A stretch of DNA of 63,012 nucleotides, from NCBI RefSeq assembly GCF_000621205.1, contig NZ_KK211235.1, positions 37,870-100,881 of the forward strand, given 5' to 3'. The stretch comes from Halotalea alkalilenta DSM 17697. Its GTDB lineage: Bacteria > Pseudomonadota > Gammaproteobacteria > Pseudomonadales > Halomonadaceae. Shown here one piece after another: positions 47,329-55,379 of this stretch; positions within the stretch are counted from its first letter, which is position 1; every line of letters begins with the position of its first letter. The notes under the pieces are model-generated. The model had not been told where the DNA came from. It did not search any database and worked only from the letters and a program-made list of their open reading frames with translations. The position numbers and the translations under genes were made by a program.

Positions 47329-47831
47329 ACCCACGCGTATCGATGCGCGACGAGTTCGATCGCCCCTCTGTGCGAATCCCTTTGGGTATGCTAATAGTGA
47401 GTCGTCCGGTCGCCGGTGCAACCTTGGGCTGAGTGTCAAAGGCCCTTGGCTGCGGCGGCCGGAATTGCGTCGTGGCAAGCGTGCAGCGAGCCAGGTTCGG
47501 TCCGGCGAGCGGCGTTGGAGAGGTGACGCGAATCGCTGCGAGCGTGAGCCCGAAGGGGTAGCGCGCAAGCACAGGCGGCGTGAACTTTTCCAACCCTTGC
47601 TTGGCTGATCGACCCGGCTGAAGGGCCTGTCGTCCCCGATGCGCCACCAGACCACAGTGGCAATCACGGGAAGCGCCTGGAACTCTAAGGCGGCATCGAT
47701 CGGTCCGGGCGTTTCCCGATCGTCGACCGCGGTAGCGGTGTCGAACGGGCGAAGCCTCTACGATCGCGCGCCAAGAGCTTCCAGGCGGATGGGCCGGCAC
47801 ACCGTTCGACACACCGCCTAGGAGGGCCACC
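47329..47831. other. Long intergenic region with a leader inverted repeat
   Basis: 503 bp without a supported gene. The last part contains a long interrupted inverted repeat: the 14 nt at 47735-47748 (GCGGTGTCGAACGG) pair with 47802-47817, which has a 2-nt insertion; 11 bp pair without fault. The right arm ends just before AGGAGG of the next gene, so the leader could fold and affect its translation. The remainder (about 47400-47650) is GC-rich and structured but matches no RNA family I can name. Confidence 0.45.
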
Positions 47832-48530
47832 ATGGGCATACCGCTCCCCCAAACCGCCAAGGTCATCGATTTCGAAAGCATGCGTGATCGCTTTCGCGCC
47901 AGACAGCGGATCATCCGCCTGGCGCCCGAGCACGACGGCCTGGAGATGATCTACCGACTAGCTTCGGACAGCGAATCACTCTATGGCATGCCCGTGCTCG
48001 CCTGGGCGCTCCAAGACGACGGCCAGATAGTCGGCATGGTGCCCTGGATGGACAAATTGACTCCTTGCCATACGCTCGACGATCCCGAGCACGGCAGCTT
48101 CGTCGGTTTTCGCGACCCCGAGACCCAGGAGCTACTCGAAGGCCCCCCTGAACACAAGATTCACGAGCTCGAACACGCCTCGCTCTATTTCGACTACGAG
48201 TCGACCGACGAGACTACCCTGATCCAGCATCTGCCCGACACCCAGGGCACCCATGCGCTGTGTCTCGATGACGAGGACCAGCCCTGGCTGCTCAAGCAGG
48301 TGCATGGCTGGAGGCTCTATAGCGATGGCGCGATCGAGGCGCTGCTGCTCGATGAAAGCAAGCTGGTCGATACGCCGGTGCTACCGGGCGACGATTGCCT
48401 GTATCCGGGCAGCAGTCGCCATGCGGCGCTCTACTTCTTCCAGCGCACCATCGCCAATCGGATCAAGCGCCAGGATCCCGAGACCCTCGAGGCGCTGGCG
48501 ATGATGGTCAACAGCGGCGACGACGACTGA
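47832..48530 (+). CDS. Uncharacterised protein
   Basis: A 232-residue acidic soluble protein that I do not recognise. It has no signal peptide or membrane segment and no obvious catalytic motif. Repeated acidic pairs and lines such as GMVPWMDKLTPCHTL, HELEHASLYFDYES and LYFFQRTIANRIKRQDPETLE suggest a compact conserved domain. ATG 47832 has AGGAGG seven bases upstream. It is a single gene bounded by a long leader and a strong terminator, so it is clearly expressed as its own unit. Confidence 0.75.
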   Translation: MGIPLPQTAKVIDFESMRDRFRARQRIIRLAPEHDGLEMIYRLASDSESLYGMPVLAWALQDDGQIVGMVPWMDKLTPCHTLDDPEHGSFVGFRDPETQELLEGPPEHKIHELEHASLYFDYESTDETTLIQHLPDTQGTHALCLDDEDQPWLLKQVHGWRLYSDGAIEALLLDESKLVDTPVLPGDDCLYPGSSRHAALYFFQRTIANRIKRQDPETLEALAMMVNSGDDD

Positions 48531-48549
48531 AATGGCGGTGCGGTAAACC

Positions 48550-48577
48550 AGCGGGCCCGGCGAAAGCCGGGCCCGCT
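48550..48577. terminator. Strong hairpin between uncharacterised gene and tusA
   Basis: A 12-bp perfect stem (AGCGGGCCCGGC 48550-48561; complement 48566-48577) closed by a GAAA tetraloop lies between two convergent stops and can serve both. Confidence 0.75.
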
Positions 48578-48615
48578 GCGTATAGGCTGCGTACCTCGTA
48601 TTTAGAGCGCGCCGC

Positions 48616-48855
48616 TCAGGCGAGCCTCAGCAGGTATTCGAAACGCCCGTCCTCTTCGCGCCGCTCGAGCAGCTGGTGGCCGAGAAAGGCACAGAACTGC
48701 GGTATGTCGCGGGTAGTGGCGGGGTCGGTCGCGATCACCCTGAGCAGCTTGCCGCTGCCTAGGTCGCGCACCTTGTTGTGCATCAGCATGATCGGCTCCG
48801 GGCAGTAGAGCCCGGAGGTATCGAGCACATCATCGGCCTCGAACGGCTCGCTCAT
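48616..48855 (-). CDS. tusA: Sulfurtransferase TusA
   Basis: A 79-residue small sulfur carrier that passes persulfide sulfur from IscS toward TusBCD-E for tRNA 2-thiouridine. The motif GLYCPEPIM holds the active Cys18 (CPxP). ATG 48855 has AAGGAG five bases upstream; the longer frame from 48888 is rejected. Length agrees with the family (about 80). Confidence 0.95.
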   Translation of the reverse strand: MSEPFEADDVLDTSGLYCPEPIMLMHNKVRDLGSGKLLRVIATDPATTRDIPQFCAFLGHQLLERREEDGRFEYLLRLA

Positions 48856-48910
48856 CGAATCTCCTTGCGCTTCACGCGGATCGTTCACTGGAGGTCGAAC
48901 CGGCCATGCC

Positions 48911-49990
48911 TCAGCGCAGCTCGACGAACACCGTCACTTCTTCACGGTCGTGGTAGAGATGACGGCAGTGCAGCCGATAGTCGATCCCTGCGGAATCGAG
49001 CTGATCGCGCAGCCTACCGAGACAGGCGTCGACCTCCTGCCAGCGGCGGTTCATCGGCAGCTTGAGGTTGAACACCGAGAAACGGCACCAGCGCTGGGTC
49101 AACCAGCGGGACACCATCTCGATCACCCGCGACGGGCGATCGACGATATCGCATACCAGCCAGTCGAGCGTTCCCGGCGGCGACCACTTGAAGCCATCCT
49201 CGCGCAGGTGCTCGACCATGCCGGTGCGCATCAGCGCTTTGTCCATCGGGCCATTGTCGATCGCATAGACCTGCATGCCGCGCTGGACGAGCTGCCAGGT
49301 CCAGCCGCCGGGCGCGGCGCCGAGATCGGCGGCGGTGGAACCGGGCGCCAGTGCCTCCTCCCAGCGGCTGCGCGGCAAGAACTGGTGCCACGCCTCCTCG
49401 AGCTTGAGCGTCGAGCGGCTCGGCGCGTGGGGAGGGAACTTGAGCCTCAGTATGCCTCCCGGGTACTCGCTGCGATTGCCAGGGAAGCTCAGCCCCAGCT
49501 GGACCCTGTCACCAGCGGTCCAGAACAGGTGCAAGCGACGGGCTCCGGCGCTTCGGCGCAGCGCCCCCCGTTTGCGAAACAGGCTCTCGAGCGGACGGGC
49601 CAGGGCCTTTCCCAGCCCCGCGAGCGCCTTGCCGTCGTTGGTGTCAGGGGCTTCGAACGTCAGTGACTCGAAGCTCCAGCCGCTGGCCACTACCTGGGCG
49701 ACGATCGGTGAGATCCTGTCGTCGCGCGAAAGCATCTCGAGCGGCGGCAGCGCGACCAGCGACTGGCGGGCGAACACCGTCGCCTCGAGCGGCAGGCTGC
49801 GCTGCAGCGGATTGACCGGCGAGCCGTCGATGCTGATCGCACGCACATAGCCCGCCCCTGGCTCGGCGGCATAGCGCAGCGGCGCTTCACCCAGGCGATC
49901 GGCAAGCTCGGCGGCAAGATCCGACTCGAAGCCGGGTCGGCAATAGAGCAGCCATTCATTGGCCACCAAGGGAGAAACCTGGTCTTGCAT
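48911..49990 (-). CDS. rlmM: 23S rRNA 2'-O-ribose C2498 methyltransferase RlmM
   Basis: A 359-residue SAM-dependent 2'-O-methyltransferase. The N-terminal THUMP-like half includes LLYCRPGFESDLAAE; the RrmJ-type catalytic half includes DLGAAPGGWTWQL (SAM loop), WLVCDIVDRP and FNLKLPMNRRW with the catalytic Lys. ATG 49990 is adopted since family members are about 360 residues; the frame is open to 50161. It lies 55 bp upstream of tusA in the same direction. Confidence 0.93.
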   Translation of the reverse strand: MQDQVSPLVANEWLLYCRPGFESDLAAELADRLGEAPLRYAAEPGAGYVRAISIDGSPVNPLQRSLPLEATVFARQSLVALPPLEMLSRDDRISPIVAQVVASGWSFESLTFEAPDTNDGKALAGLGKALARPLESLFRKRGALRRSAGARRLHLFWTAGDRVQLGLSFPGNRSEYPGGILRLKFPPHAPSRSTLKLEEAWHQFLPRSRWEEALAPGSTAADLGAAPGGWTWQLVQRGMQVYAIDNGPMDKALMRTGMVEHLREDGFKWSPPGTLDWLVCDIVDRPSRVIEMVSRWLTQRWCRFSVFNLKLPMNRRWQEVDACLGRLRDQLDSAGIDYRLHCRHLYHDREEVTVFVELR

Positions 49991-50112
49991 CGAAGGGACA
50001 CTTGTGCGGCGAAAAGAAGCGGCGGTATCGATACCGCCATGTTCGAGCAAGGCAGTGTAGCCGATCGGCCCGGCTCCTCCCAGCCAAGCGATCGGGCACC
50101 GCCCGGATGCAA

Positions 50113-50142
50113 CGAGGCCCCGATGTCTCCATCGGGGCCTCG
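50113..50142 (-). terminator. Hairpin terminator after the DUF4168 gene
   Basis: A 13-bp perfect stem (CGAGGCCCCGATG 50113-50125, complement 50130-50142) with a TCTC loop, about 95 bp downstream of the DUF4168 stop and before rlmM. No clear T-run. Confidence 0.6.
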
Positions 50143-50235
50143 TACAGCGACTCGCGGTCATCGCACCACGCCCGGCCCGAAGCCGGCCGCCGCCGCTGTC
50201 TCGACTACGCAGTCATGTCGCTGCGCGGCTGACGC

Positions 50236-50628
50236 TTACTGCTCCTGCACCATGGCCTGGACGCGCTGAAGCAGTTCCGGATCCTGCTGGATGGCCTGGC
50301 CGATCTGGTTGAATTCCTCGACCTGGAGGCCGCTGTCCTGGACGGCCTGAACCATTTTTTCGTTGGCCTCCTCGCGAACCTGGCGAACCTGGTCCTCATC
50401 GCTGCCCGCGGACTGCAAGCGATCGGTATAGCTCTGCGAGATCGAGGCGATCTCCTGAGAAGCGGAAGCGAAGTCCTGCAACTGCTGATCGCTGAAGTTC
50501 TGCTGTGCGGGAGCGGACTGGGCCGCGGCGCCGCCCTGCTGGGCCGCTTCCTGGGCGAAGACCGCGGGAGCGGCGACTGCACCAGTGGTGAGCAGGGTTG
50601 CTGAGATGATGGCGGTGGTCCGTTTCAT
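50236..50628 (-). CDS. DUF4168 secreted protein
   Basis: A 130-residue exported protein. Signal peptide about 1-25 (MKRTTAIISATLLTTG, ending VFAQ), followed by a Gln/Ala-rich linker and a helical DUF4168 domain (FSDQQLQDFASASQEIASISQSY to the end). Function unknown; the family is common in cyanobacteria and halophilic proteobacteria. ATG 50628 has GGAGG six bases upstream. It is a single gene, divergent from pyrB. Confidence 0.85.
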   Translation of the reverse strand: MKRTTAIISATLLTTGAVAAPAVFAQEAAQQGGAAAQSAPAQQNFSDQQLQDFASASQEIASISQSYTDRLQSAGSDEDQVRQVREEANEKMVQAVQDSGLQVEEFNQIGQAIQQDPELLQRVQAMVQEQ

Positions 50629-50988
50629 TACATCCTCCGGGAGTTTCACTTTAGCTGCTTGCCATGAGTACGACGGCAGTCGCGCACATGAGTTCCCCAT
50701 TCACAGTGATTTTCCTCGTTTCTTTTGCGCGAAAATCCACACCGTGACGCCCTATCACTGCTGGTGGGCCAAGTTCTTTTCAACCCCATGGCGAAAAAAA
50801 GACTTCAAAAATGTAACGAAGAGTTATCACCGCCGGTATGAGTCACCGCTCCACCACCCGCCCTTACAATGGCTCACATTTCAGCTGTCGAAACTGACCC
50901 ATCGTGTGCGCTCACGCGAGCCGGCTGCGAGTGATAAACTGCCGCCCGCCACCGCTCTCGTCCGACCTCGCGAAAGGAGACCTCCGCC
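50629..50988. promoter_or_regulatory. Divergent promoter region of DUF4168 gene and pyrB
   Basis: 360 bp without a supported gene, AT-richer around 50700-50830 than the flanking genes. AAGGAG for pyrB lies 10 bases before its ATG. I could not identify a pyrBI-type attenuator with leader peptide and T-run, nor a named operator. Confidence 0.4.
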
Positions 50989-52020
50989 ATGACTCCCCAT
51001 CTGCTTTCCGTCGATCAGCTCGATCGCGATGCGATCGATGAACTCTTCGCCATCGCCCAGCGGATGGAGCCGATCGCCCGACGGCGCAAGATCTGCCGCG
51101 TACTCGAAGGGGCGGTACTGGGCAACCTGTTCTTCGAGGCCAGCACCCGTACCCGAATCAGTTTCAACGTCGCCTTCTGCCGCCTTGGCGGCTCGGTCTG
51201 CGACACCACCGGCTTCACCTTCTCGTCGATGGCCAAGGGCGAATCGCTGACCGATACCAGCCGGGTACTCGGCGGCTATTGCGACGCCTTGGTAATGCGC
51301 CACCCGGACCTCGGCTCGGTGGCCGAGTTCGCCAGCGCCGTCAACGTGCCAGTGATCAACGGCGGCGACGGCCCCGGCGAACACCCGAGCCAGGCGCTGC
51401 TCGATCTCTACACCATCGAGCGCGAGTTCGAGCGTATCCAGCGACCCTTGGCCGGCGCGCATATCCTGATGACCGGCGATCTCAAGTACGGACGCACCGT
51501 GCACTCGCTGATCAAGCTGCTCTCGCTGCACGAGCCGATGCACATCACCCTGGTCGCGCCGACCGGGCTCGAGATGCCGACCCCGCTGCTGGACCTGGTG
51601 GCCGATCGCGGCCATCGCCTCGAGCTCCGCGACAGCCTCGACGAGGTGTTCGAACCGATCGACGTGATCTACGCGACACGTATCCAGAAAGAGCGCTTCA
51701 CCGAAGAGATGATCGAGAGTTTCAAGGGCATCTCCGATGAGTTCATCGTCAATCGCGCCTTCCTCGATCGTCGCTGCACTCCCGGTACCATCGTCATGCA
51801 TCCGCTGCCACGCGACGGACGCCCCGGTGCCAACGATCTCAGCACCGATCTCAACGGCGACCCGCGCCTGGCGATCTTCCGCCAGACCGACAATGGCATC
51901 CCGGTGCGGATGGCGATCTTCGCCAAGCTGATGGGAATCGAAGCCGATTTCGACCGCGACCTGCGCGATGTCGGCTGGCGGGTTCCCGAGGCCATCGGCG
52001 TGGACGACGCGCGGTTCTGA
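50989..52020 (+). CDS. pyrB: Aspartate carbamoyltransferase, catalytic subunit
   Basis: A 343-residue enzyme joining carbamoyl phosphate and aspartate in pyrimidine synthesis. The carbamoyl phosphate site STRTR is at 52-56; SSMAKGESLTDT provides the shared Lys loop, MRHP and GEHPSQALLD follow, and HPLPR is near the end. It is longer than the E. coli enzyme (about 310). No pyrI or inactive pyrC homologue follows; the next gene, beyond a terminator, is a membrane exporter. It is therefore either an unregulated trimer or partnered by a distant gene. Confidence 0.94.
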   Translation: MTPHLLSVDQLDRDAIDELFAIAQRMEPIARRRKICRVLEGAVLGNLFFEASTRTRISFNVAFCRLGGSVCDTTGFTFSSMAKGESLTDTSRVLGGYCDALVMRHPDLGSVAEFASAVNVPVINGGDGPGEHPSQALLDLYTIEREFERIQRPLAGAHILMTGDLKYGRTVHSLIKLLSLHEPMHITLVAPTGLEMPTPLLDLVADRGHRLELRDSLDEVFEPIDVIYATRIQKERFTEEMIESFKGISDEFIVNRAFLDRRCTPGTIVMHPLPRDGRPGANDLSTDLNGDPRLAIFRQTDNGIPVRMAIFAKLMGIEADFDRDLRDVGWRVPEAIGVDDARF

Positions 52021-52028
52021 CTCACAGG

Positions 52029-52054
52029 CCCGCCTGCCATGGCGGGTCTCCTTT
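52029..52054 (+). terminator. Rho-independent terminator after pyrB
   Basis: A 6-bp GC stem (CCCGCC/GGCGGG, 52029-52034 and 52041-52046) with 6-nt loop, followed by TCTCCTTTT, 8 bp after the pyrB stop. Confidence 0.7.
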
Positions 52055-52076
52055 TCCTCGGCCTTGAGAACCCTGC

Positions 52077-52856
52077 ATGGAACTGGCCCTCGACTGGCAC
52101 CTGATCCTACTGCTCGGCGGCGTCGCGCTGGTCGCCGGCTTCATCGACACACTCGCCGGCGGCGGCGGGCTGATCACCGTGCCCACGCTGATGCTCATGC
52201 AGGTACCGCCGATCAACGCGATCGCCACCAACAAGCTGCAGGGCAGTTTCGGCACGCTGATCTCCACCCTGACCTTGTGGCGACGCGGGCACATCGATCC
52301 CGCCAAGCTCAAGCGCCCGTTCATCTGGTCGCTGGCGGGCTCGGCGATAGGCGCGGTGCTGGTGCAGTGGGTCGACGCCAGCGCCTTGGAGATCCTGGTG
52401 CCGGTGGTGCTCACGCTGATCGCGCTCTACTTCCTGCTCGCCCCCGGCGCCGGCAGTATCGAACGCAAGCCGCGCATCGGCGAGCGCCTGCATCGGCGAC
52501 TGGTGATCCCGCTGATCGGGTTCTACGACGGCTTCTTCGGCCCTGGCACCGGCTCGTTCTTCTCACTCTCCGAAGTCGCCCTGCGCGGCCGCGACCTGGT
52601 CACCGCCACCGCTACCGCCAAGGCGCTCAACCTCGCCAGCAACCTGGCATCGCTTGCGATCTTCATCCTCGGCGGCAAAGTGCTGTGGCTGGTCGGCGCC
52701 GTCATGGTGGTCGGCCAGTTCGTCGGTGCCTACCTCGGTGCCCGCGCGGTGGTCTCCGGCGGTGCGCGGCTGATCCGCCCGGTGATCGTACTGGTCTGTC
52801 TCGCCATGCTCGGCCGCTACGCCTGGCAGAACGGCCTGCTACCGACCTGGTTCTAA
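52077..52856 (+). CDS. TSUP-family (TauE/SafE) membrane protein
   Basis: A 259-residue inner-membrane protein with about eight segments, of the YfcA-type TauE/SafE family, thought to move sulfur- or carbon-containing anions. Family strings GFIDTLAGGGGLITVPTLM (about 21-39) and GFYDGFFGPGTGSFF (about 147-161) are the two repeat signatures. Substrate unknown. Single gene. Confidence 0.9.
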   Translation: MELALDWHLILLLGGVALVAGFIDTLAGGGGLITVPTLMLMQVPPINAIATNKLQGSFGTLISTLTLWRRGHIDPAKLKRPFIWSLAGSAIGAVLVQWVDASALEILVPVVLTLIALYFLLAPGAGSIERKPRIGERLHRRLVIPLIGFYDGFFGPGTGSFFSLSEVALRGRDLVTATATAKALNLASNLASLAIFILGGKVLWLVGAVMVVGQFVGAYLGARAVVSGGARLIRPVIVLVCLAMLGRYAWQNGLLPTWF

Positions 52857-52930
52857 ATCCTTGGCGTCACGGCCATACTCGATGCAGCGGGTCGCTCTTC
52901 ATCGGGCAGAGCGCGGCGACATCACTAAAG

Positions 52931-52964
52931 CCAAAACAACCATGGTTAATTTGTTTTGTTTTGG
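52931..52964. promoter_or_regulatory. AT-rich inverted repeat before the flavin-binding protein gene
   Basis: CCAAAACAA (52931-52939) and TTGTTTTGG (52956-52964) are perfect complements across 16 nt. The segment is markedly AT-rich compared with its GC-rich surroundings and lies 51 bp before the start at 53015, so it may be promoter and operator. Confidence 0.45.
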
Positions 52965-53014
52965 TTTAAATAGGCTCTCTACAGTCAAATCATCATGCCA
53001 AGGAGCCTTTGAAG

Positions 53015-53419
53015 ATGCCGACGCTCGACCAAGCAATGAAGCACATGCTCGCCACCCAGCTGCCAATTCAGTCGACCGTATCCCGTGAGGGCCTGCCCGA
53101 CATCGGGCCAAAGCGCTCGCTGCGGATATATGACGACCACACGTTGATCTACAACGAGAATACGGGAGGGCAAACACTGGAGAATCTGCGCGCTGGCTCG
53201 CGGATCGCGGTAGCCGTGATTGACCGCGAGGCGCTGGATGGCTATCGCTTCATCGGGCAGGCCGAAATATATGACAGCGGAGCGCCTTACGACGACGCGC
53301 TCGCTTTCGCTGCAATGGCAGGAATGAAAAAGCCCAAGTTCGCGGTGCTGATCCGTATCGAACAAATTCATACCCTGCGCTCGGGGCCTGACGCGGGCAA
53401 GCTGCTCCAGGCCGGCTGA
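53015..53419 (+). CDS. Pyridoxamine 5'-phosphate oxidase-related FMN-binding protein
   Basis: A 134-residue split-barrel protein of the PNPOx-like group: LPIQSTVSREGLPDIGPKRSLRIYDDHTLIYNENTGGQTLENLRAGSRIAVAVID-type strands cover the FMN site. Likely a small flavin-dependent oxidoreductase or FMN-binding protein of unknown substrate. ATG 53015 has AGGAG nine bases upstream, whereas the TTG at 53009 is too close to it. Confidence 0.8.
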   Translation: MPTLDQAMKHMLATQLPIQSTVSREGLPDIGPKRSLRIYDDHTLIYNENTGGQTLENLRAGSRIAVAVIDREALDGYRFIGQAEIYDSGAPYDDALAFAAMAGMKKPKFAVLIRIEQIHTLRSGPDAGKLLQAG

Positions 53420-53629
53420 GCAGAACTAGCTCGGTCTTACCTGACCTGAACGAGCGACATGGGGAGGCGTCATCCGCGGTGAAAAGCCACGCCTCCCCTT
53501 TGCTCAGCGCCTTCCCCAACCCTATCAGCCGCGAATGCCCAAAAGACCAGTAGGCATGCGCCGAGCCACACCTCCACCCACCTCGGATCTTGATCGTCCG
53601 TGCCTGGGAAACGAGAGATTCCCCCTGAC

Positions 53630-54355
53630 TCAAGCGCCCCATTCACGCGCGGTGCGCCAGACGCACATCGCGATGAAGTAGACCGAGGTCGCAGCCCATC
53701 CCCACAGCGCCCAGCTGGCGTGCACCGGGCTCGACAGCACAAGCGAAGTGGCGCATACGCACCAGAGCAGGGTGACGGCGATGTTGAGCGGCATGAACTG
53801 GCGCACTCGGAAGGGATGCAGGAACTTCATCCGGGTGAGGGTCAGCGCAGCGAGTACCACGATGATCGCGAAAGTGACGTAGGGCGGGAAGTCGAGGATG
53901 TAGAAGTAGGCGGCGATGATGTTCCAGGCGGCGGGAAAACCGACGAAGTAATTGTCCTGGCTCTTCATATTGACGTTGCAGAAGCAGAACATCGACGAGA
54001 GCAGGATGATCACCACCGAGAGCAGCTCGAGATAGGCCGGCAGCGGCACGAAGTAGTAGATGAAGATCGCCGGGATGAACGCCCAGGTGAGGTAATCGAT
54101 CACCATGTCGAGGGTCGAGCCATCGAAGTGCGGCAGCACCGTCTTGACCTCGTACTTCCGCGCCAGCGTGCCATCCAGGCCGTCGACCATCATCGCGGCA
54201 CCCAGCCATAGCAGGCAGGCAACCGGGTTGCCGTCGACCAGCGCAAGCAGCGCCATCATCCCCAGCACCACCCCGCTGGCGGTGATCGCATGCACGCTCC
54301 AGGCTTTCCAGATCGAGACGCGGGACCCGGTGTCGGGAGAAAGGGATTGAGTCAC
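53630..54355 (-). CDS. pcs: Phosphatidylcholine synthase
   Basis: A 241-residue inner-membrane CDP-alcohol phosphotransferase with about seven hydrophobic segments. The catalytic motif begins DGLDGTLARKYEV near 60 and continues, after the longer spacer typical of Pcs, with FDGSTLDMVID. Pcs condenses choline with CDP-diacylglycerol. GTG 54355 has AGGAG five bases upstream; GTG 54361 lies against that site, and the frame to 54541 is unsupported. Phosphatidylcholine synthesis would fit an osmotically stressed or host-associated bacterium. Confidence 0.88.
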   Translation of the reverse strand: MTQSLSPDTGSRVSIWKAWSVHAITASGVVLGMMALLALVDGNPVACLLWLGAAMMVDGLDGTLARKYEVKTVLPHFDGSTLDMVIDYLTWAFIPAIFIYYFVPLPAYLELLSVVIILLSSMFCFCNVNMKSQDNYFVGFPAAWNIIAAYFYILDFPPYVTFAIIVVLAALTLTRMKFLHPFRVRQFMPLNIAVTLLWCVCATSLVLSSPVHASWALWGWAATSVYFIAMCVWRTAREWGA

Positions 54356-54480
54356 GTTCACTCCTGTGGAGGCGCCTTGCCCCCTTTGGTTTGGTCTGCG
54401 CGAGCGCGGCGAACGCTTGCACTGGGCGCGCACGCTACTACAGGTCGGTGGCGAGAGGGAAATCCGATACCGAGCCACCA

Positions 54481-55212
54481 TCATTGCAGACGTTGAAGAT
54501 AGCCTACCCCACCGAGCTGGCGCATCTGCCTCTCCACCCATTGGATGCGCTGGGCCACGCGGGCGTTAGGCCGCAGCGGGTCCCACACTCTTGGCGCCGG
54601 CAGCACCGCCGCCAGCCGCGCGGCCTGCCCTGTGCCGAGCTCGGCGGCGCCGATCCCGAAGTAGTGCCTGGCCGCGGCTTCGGCACCGAACACCCCGACG
54701 TCCCACTCAGCGAGATTGAGGTAGACCTCGAGAATCCGTTGCTTCGGCCACAGGAACTCTATCAGCAGGGTGAACCAGGCTTCGATCGCTTTGCGAGACC
54801 AGCTCGAGTCGCTCCAAAGCCATAGGTTCTTGGCGGTCTGCTGGCTTATCGTACTGGCACCGCGCAGCGAGCCCCCGCTGCGCCAGGCGCTCAGCGCCTG
54901 CTGGATCTGCTGCTGGTCGAAACCATGGTGAACGGGGAAACGCTGGTCTTCGGCGGCGATCACTGCAAGCTTGAGCTGCGGGGAAATATCGGCGTAGTCG
55001 ACCCAGCGATAGTCGTAGCCCATCGCGCGCCCTTCACTGAGCGCTTGCAGTTCGCGCTCGATCATCACCGAAGATACCGGCACCGGCAGCCAGCGGAAAA
55101 GCAGCACGGAGAGTACCGAAAGCATCACGAACCCCACCGAAAGCCCTGCGATCCAACGTCCCAGCCTTGCGATGAAGGAAGGCGAGCGCGTACGGCGAGT
55201 GGCTCTGGGCAT
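54481..55212 (-). CDS. mtgA: Monofunctional peptidoglycan glycosyltransferase MtgA
   Basis: A 243-residue GT51 glycosyltransferase. One membrane anchor about 18-42, then the catalytic domain with VIAAEDQRFPVHHGFD (catalytic Glu near 87), GASTISQQTAKNLWLW, KQRILEVYLNLAEWDVGVFG and the end AVLPAPRVWDP. It polymerises lipid II in the periplasm without transpeptidase activity. ATG 55212 is well placed. Single gene upstream of pcs on the same strand. Confidence 0.94.
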   Translation of the reverse strand: MPRATRRTRSPSFIARLGRWIAGLSVGFVMLSVLSVLLFRWLPVPVSSVMIERELQALSEGRAMGYDYRWVDYADISPQLKLAVIAAEDQRFPVHHGFDQQQIQQALSAWRSGGSLRGASTISQQTAKNLWLWSDSSWSRKAIEAWFTLLIEFLWPKQRILEVYLNLAEWDVGVFGAEAAARHYFGIGAAELGTGQAARLAAVLPAPRVWDPLRPNARVAQRIQWVERQMRQLGGVGYLQRLQ

Positions 55213-55334
55213 CGAGTTCTCGGCAAGTCGAAGGGGTGGGAAGTGGGATTATAGCCGTTCATCCGGCGCATTGTCCTCGCCGCAGCCGGCCCGGGGTGAA
55301 ACCACGCCGCCCCGGTCGATTGCTTTTTCCGCCA

Positions 55335-55370
55335 TCGTTCGATAAAAAGAACGTTCTTTTCATCGAACGA
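55335..55370. promoter_or_regulatory. 36-bp nearly perfect palindrome upstream of XRE-cupin gene
   Basis: TCGTTCGAT (55335-55343) and ATCGAACGA (55362-55370) are exact complements flanking a perfect 16-bp palindrome AAAAGAACGTTCTTTT (55345-55360); only one pair (55344/55361) fails. It ends nine bases before the regulator's ATG, as expected for an autoregulatory operator, or for a hairpin controlling translation. Confidence 0.8.
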
Positions 55371-55379
55371 GATAAACCC

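Noticed and set aside
47087-47914. 275-residue minus-strand frame from the uncharacterised gene into the MATE gene
   Set aside because: Overlaps two better supported genes and has no family match; only its middle part in the gap remains unexplained.
48550-48577. Hairpin as a small RNA gene
   Set aside because: Its position between two convergent stops is fully explained as a shared terminator.
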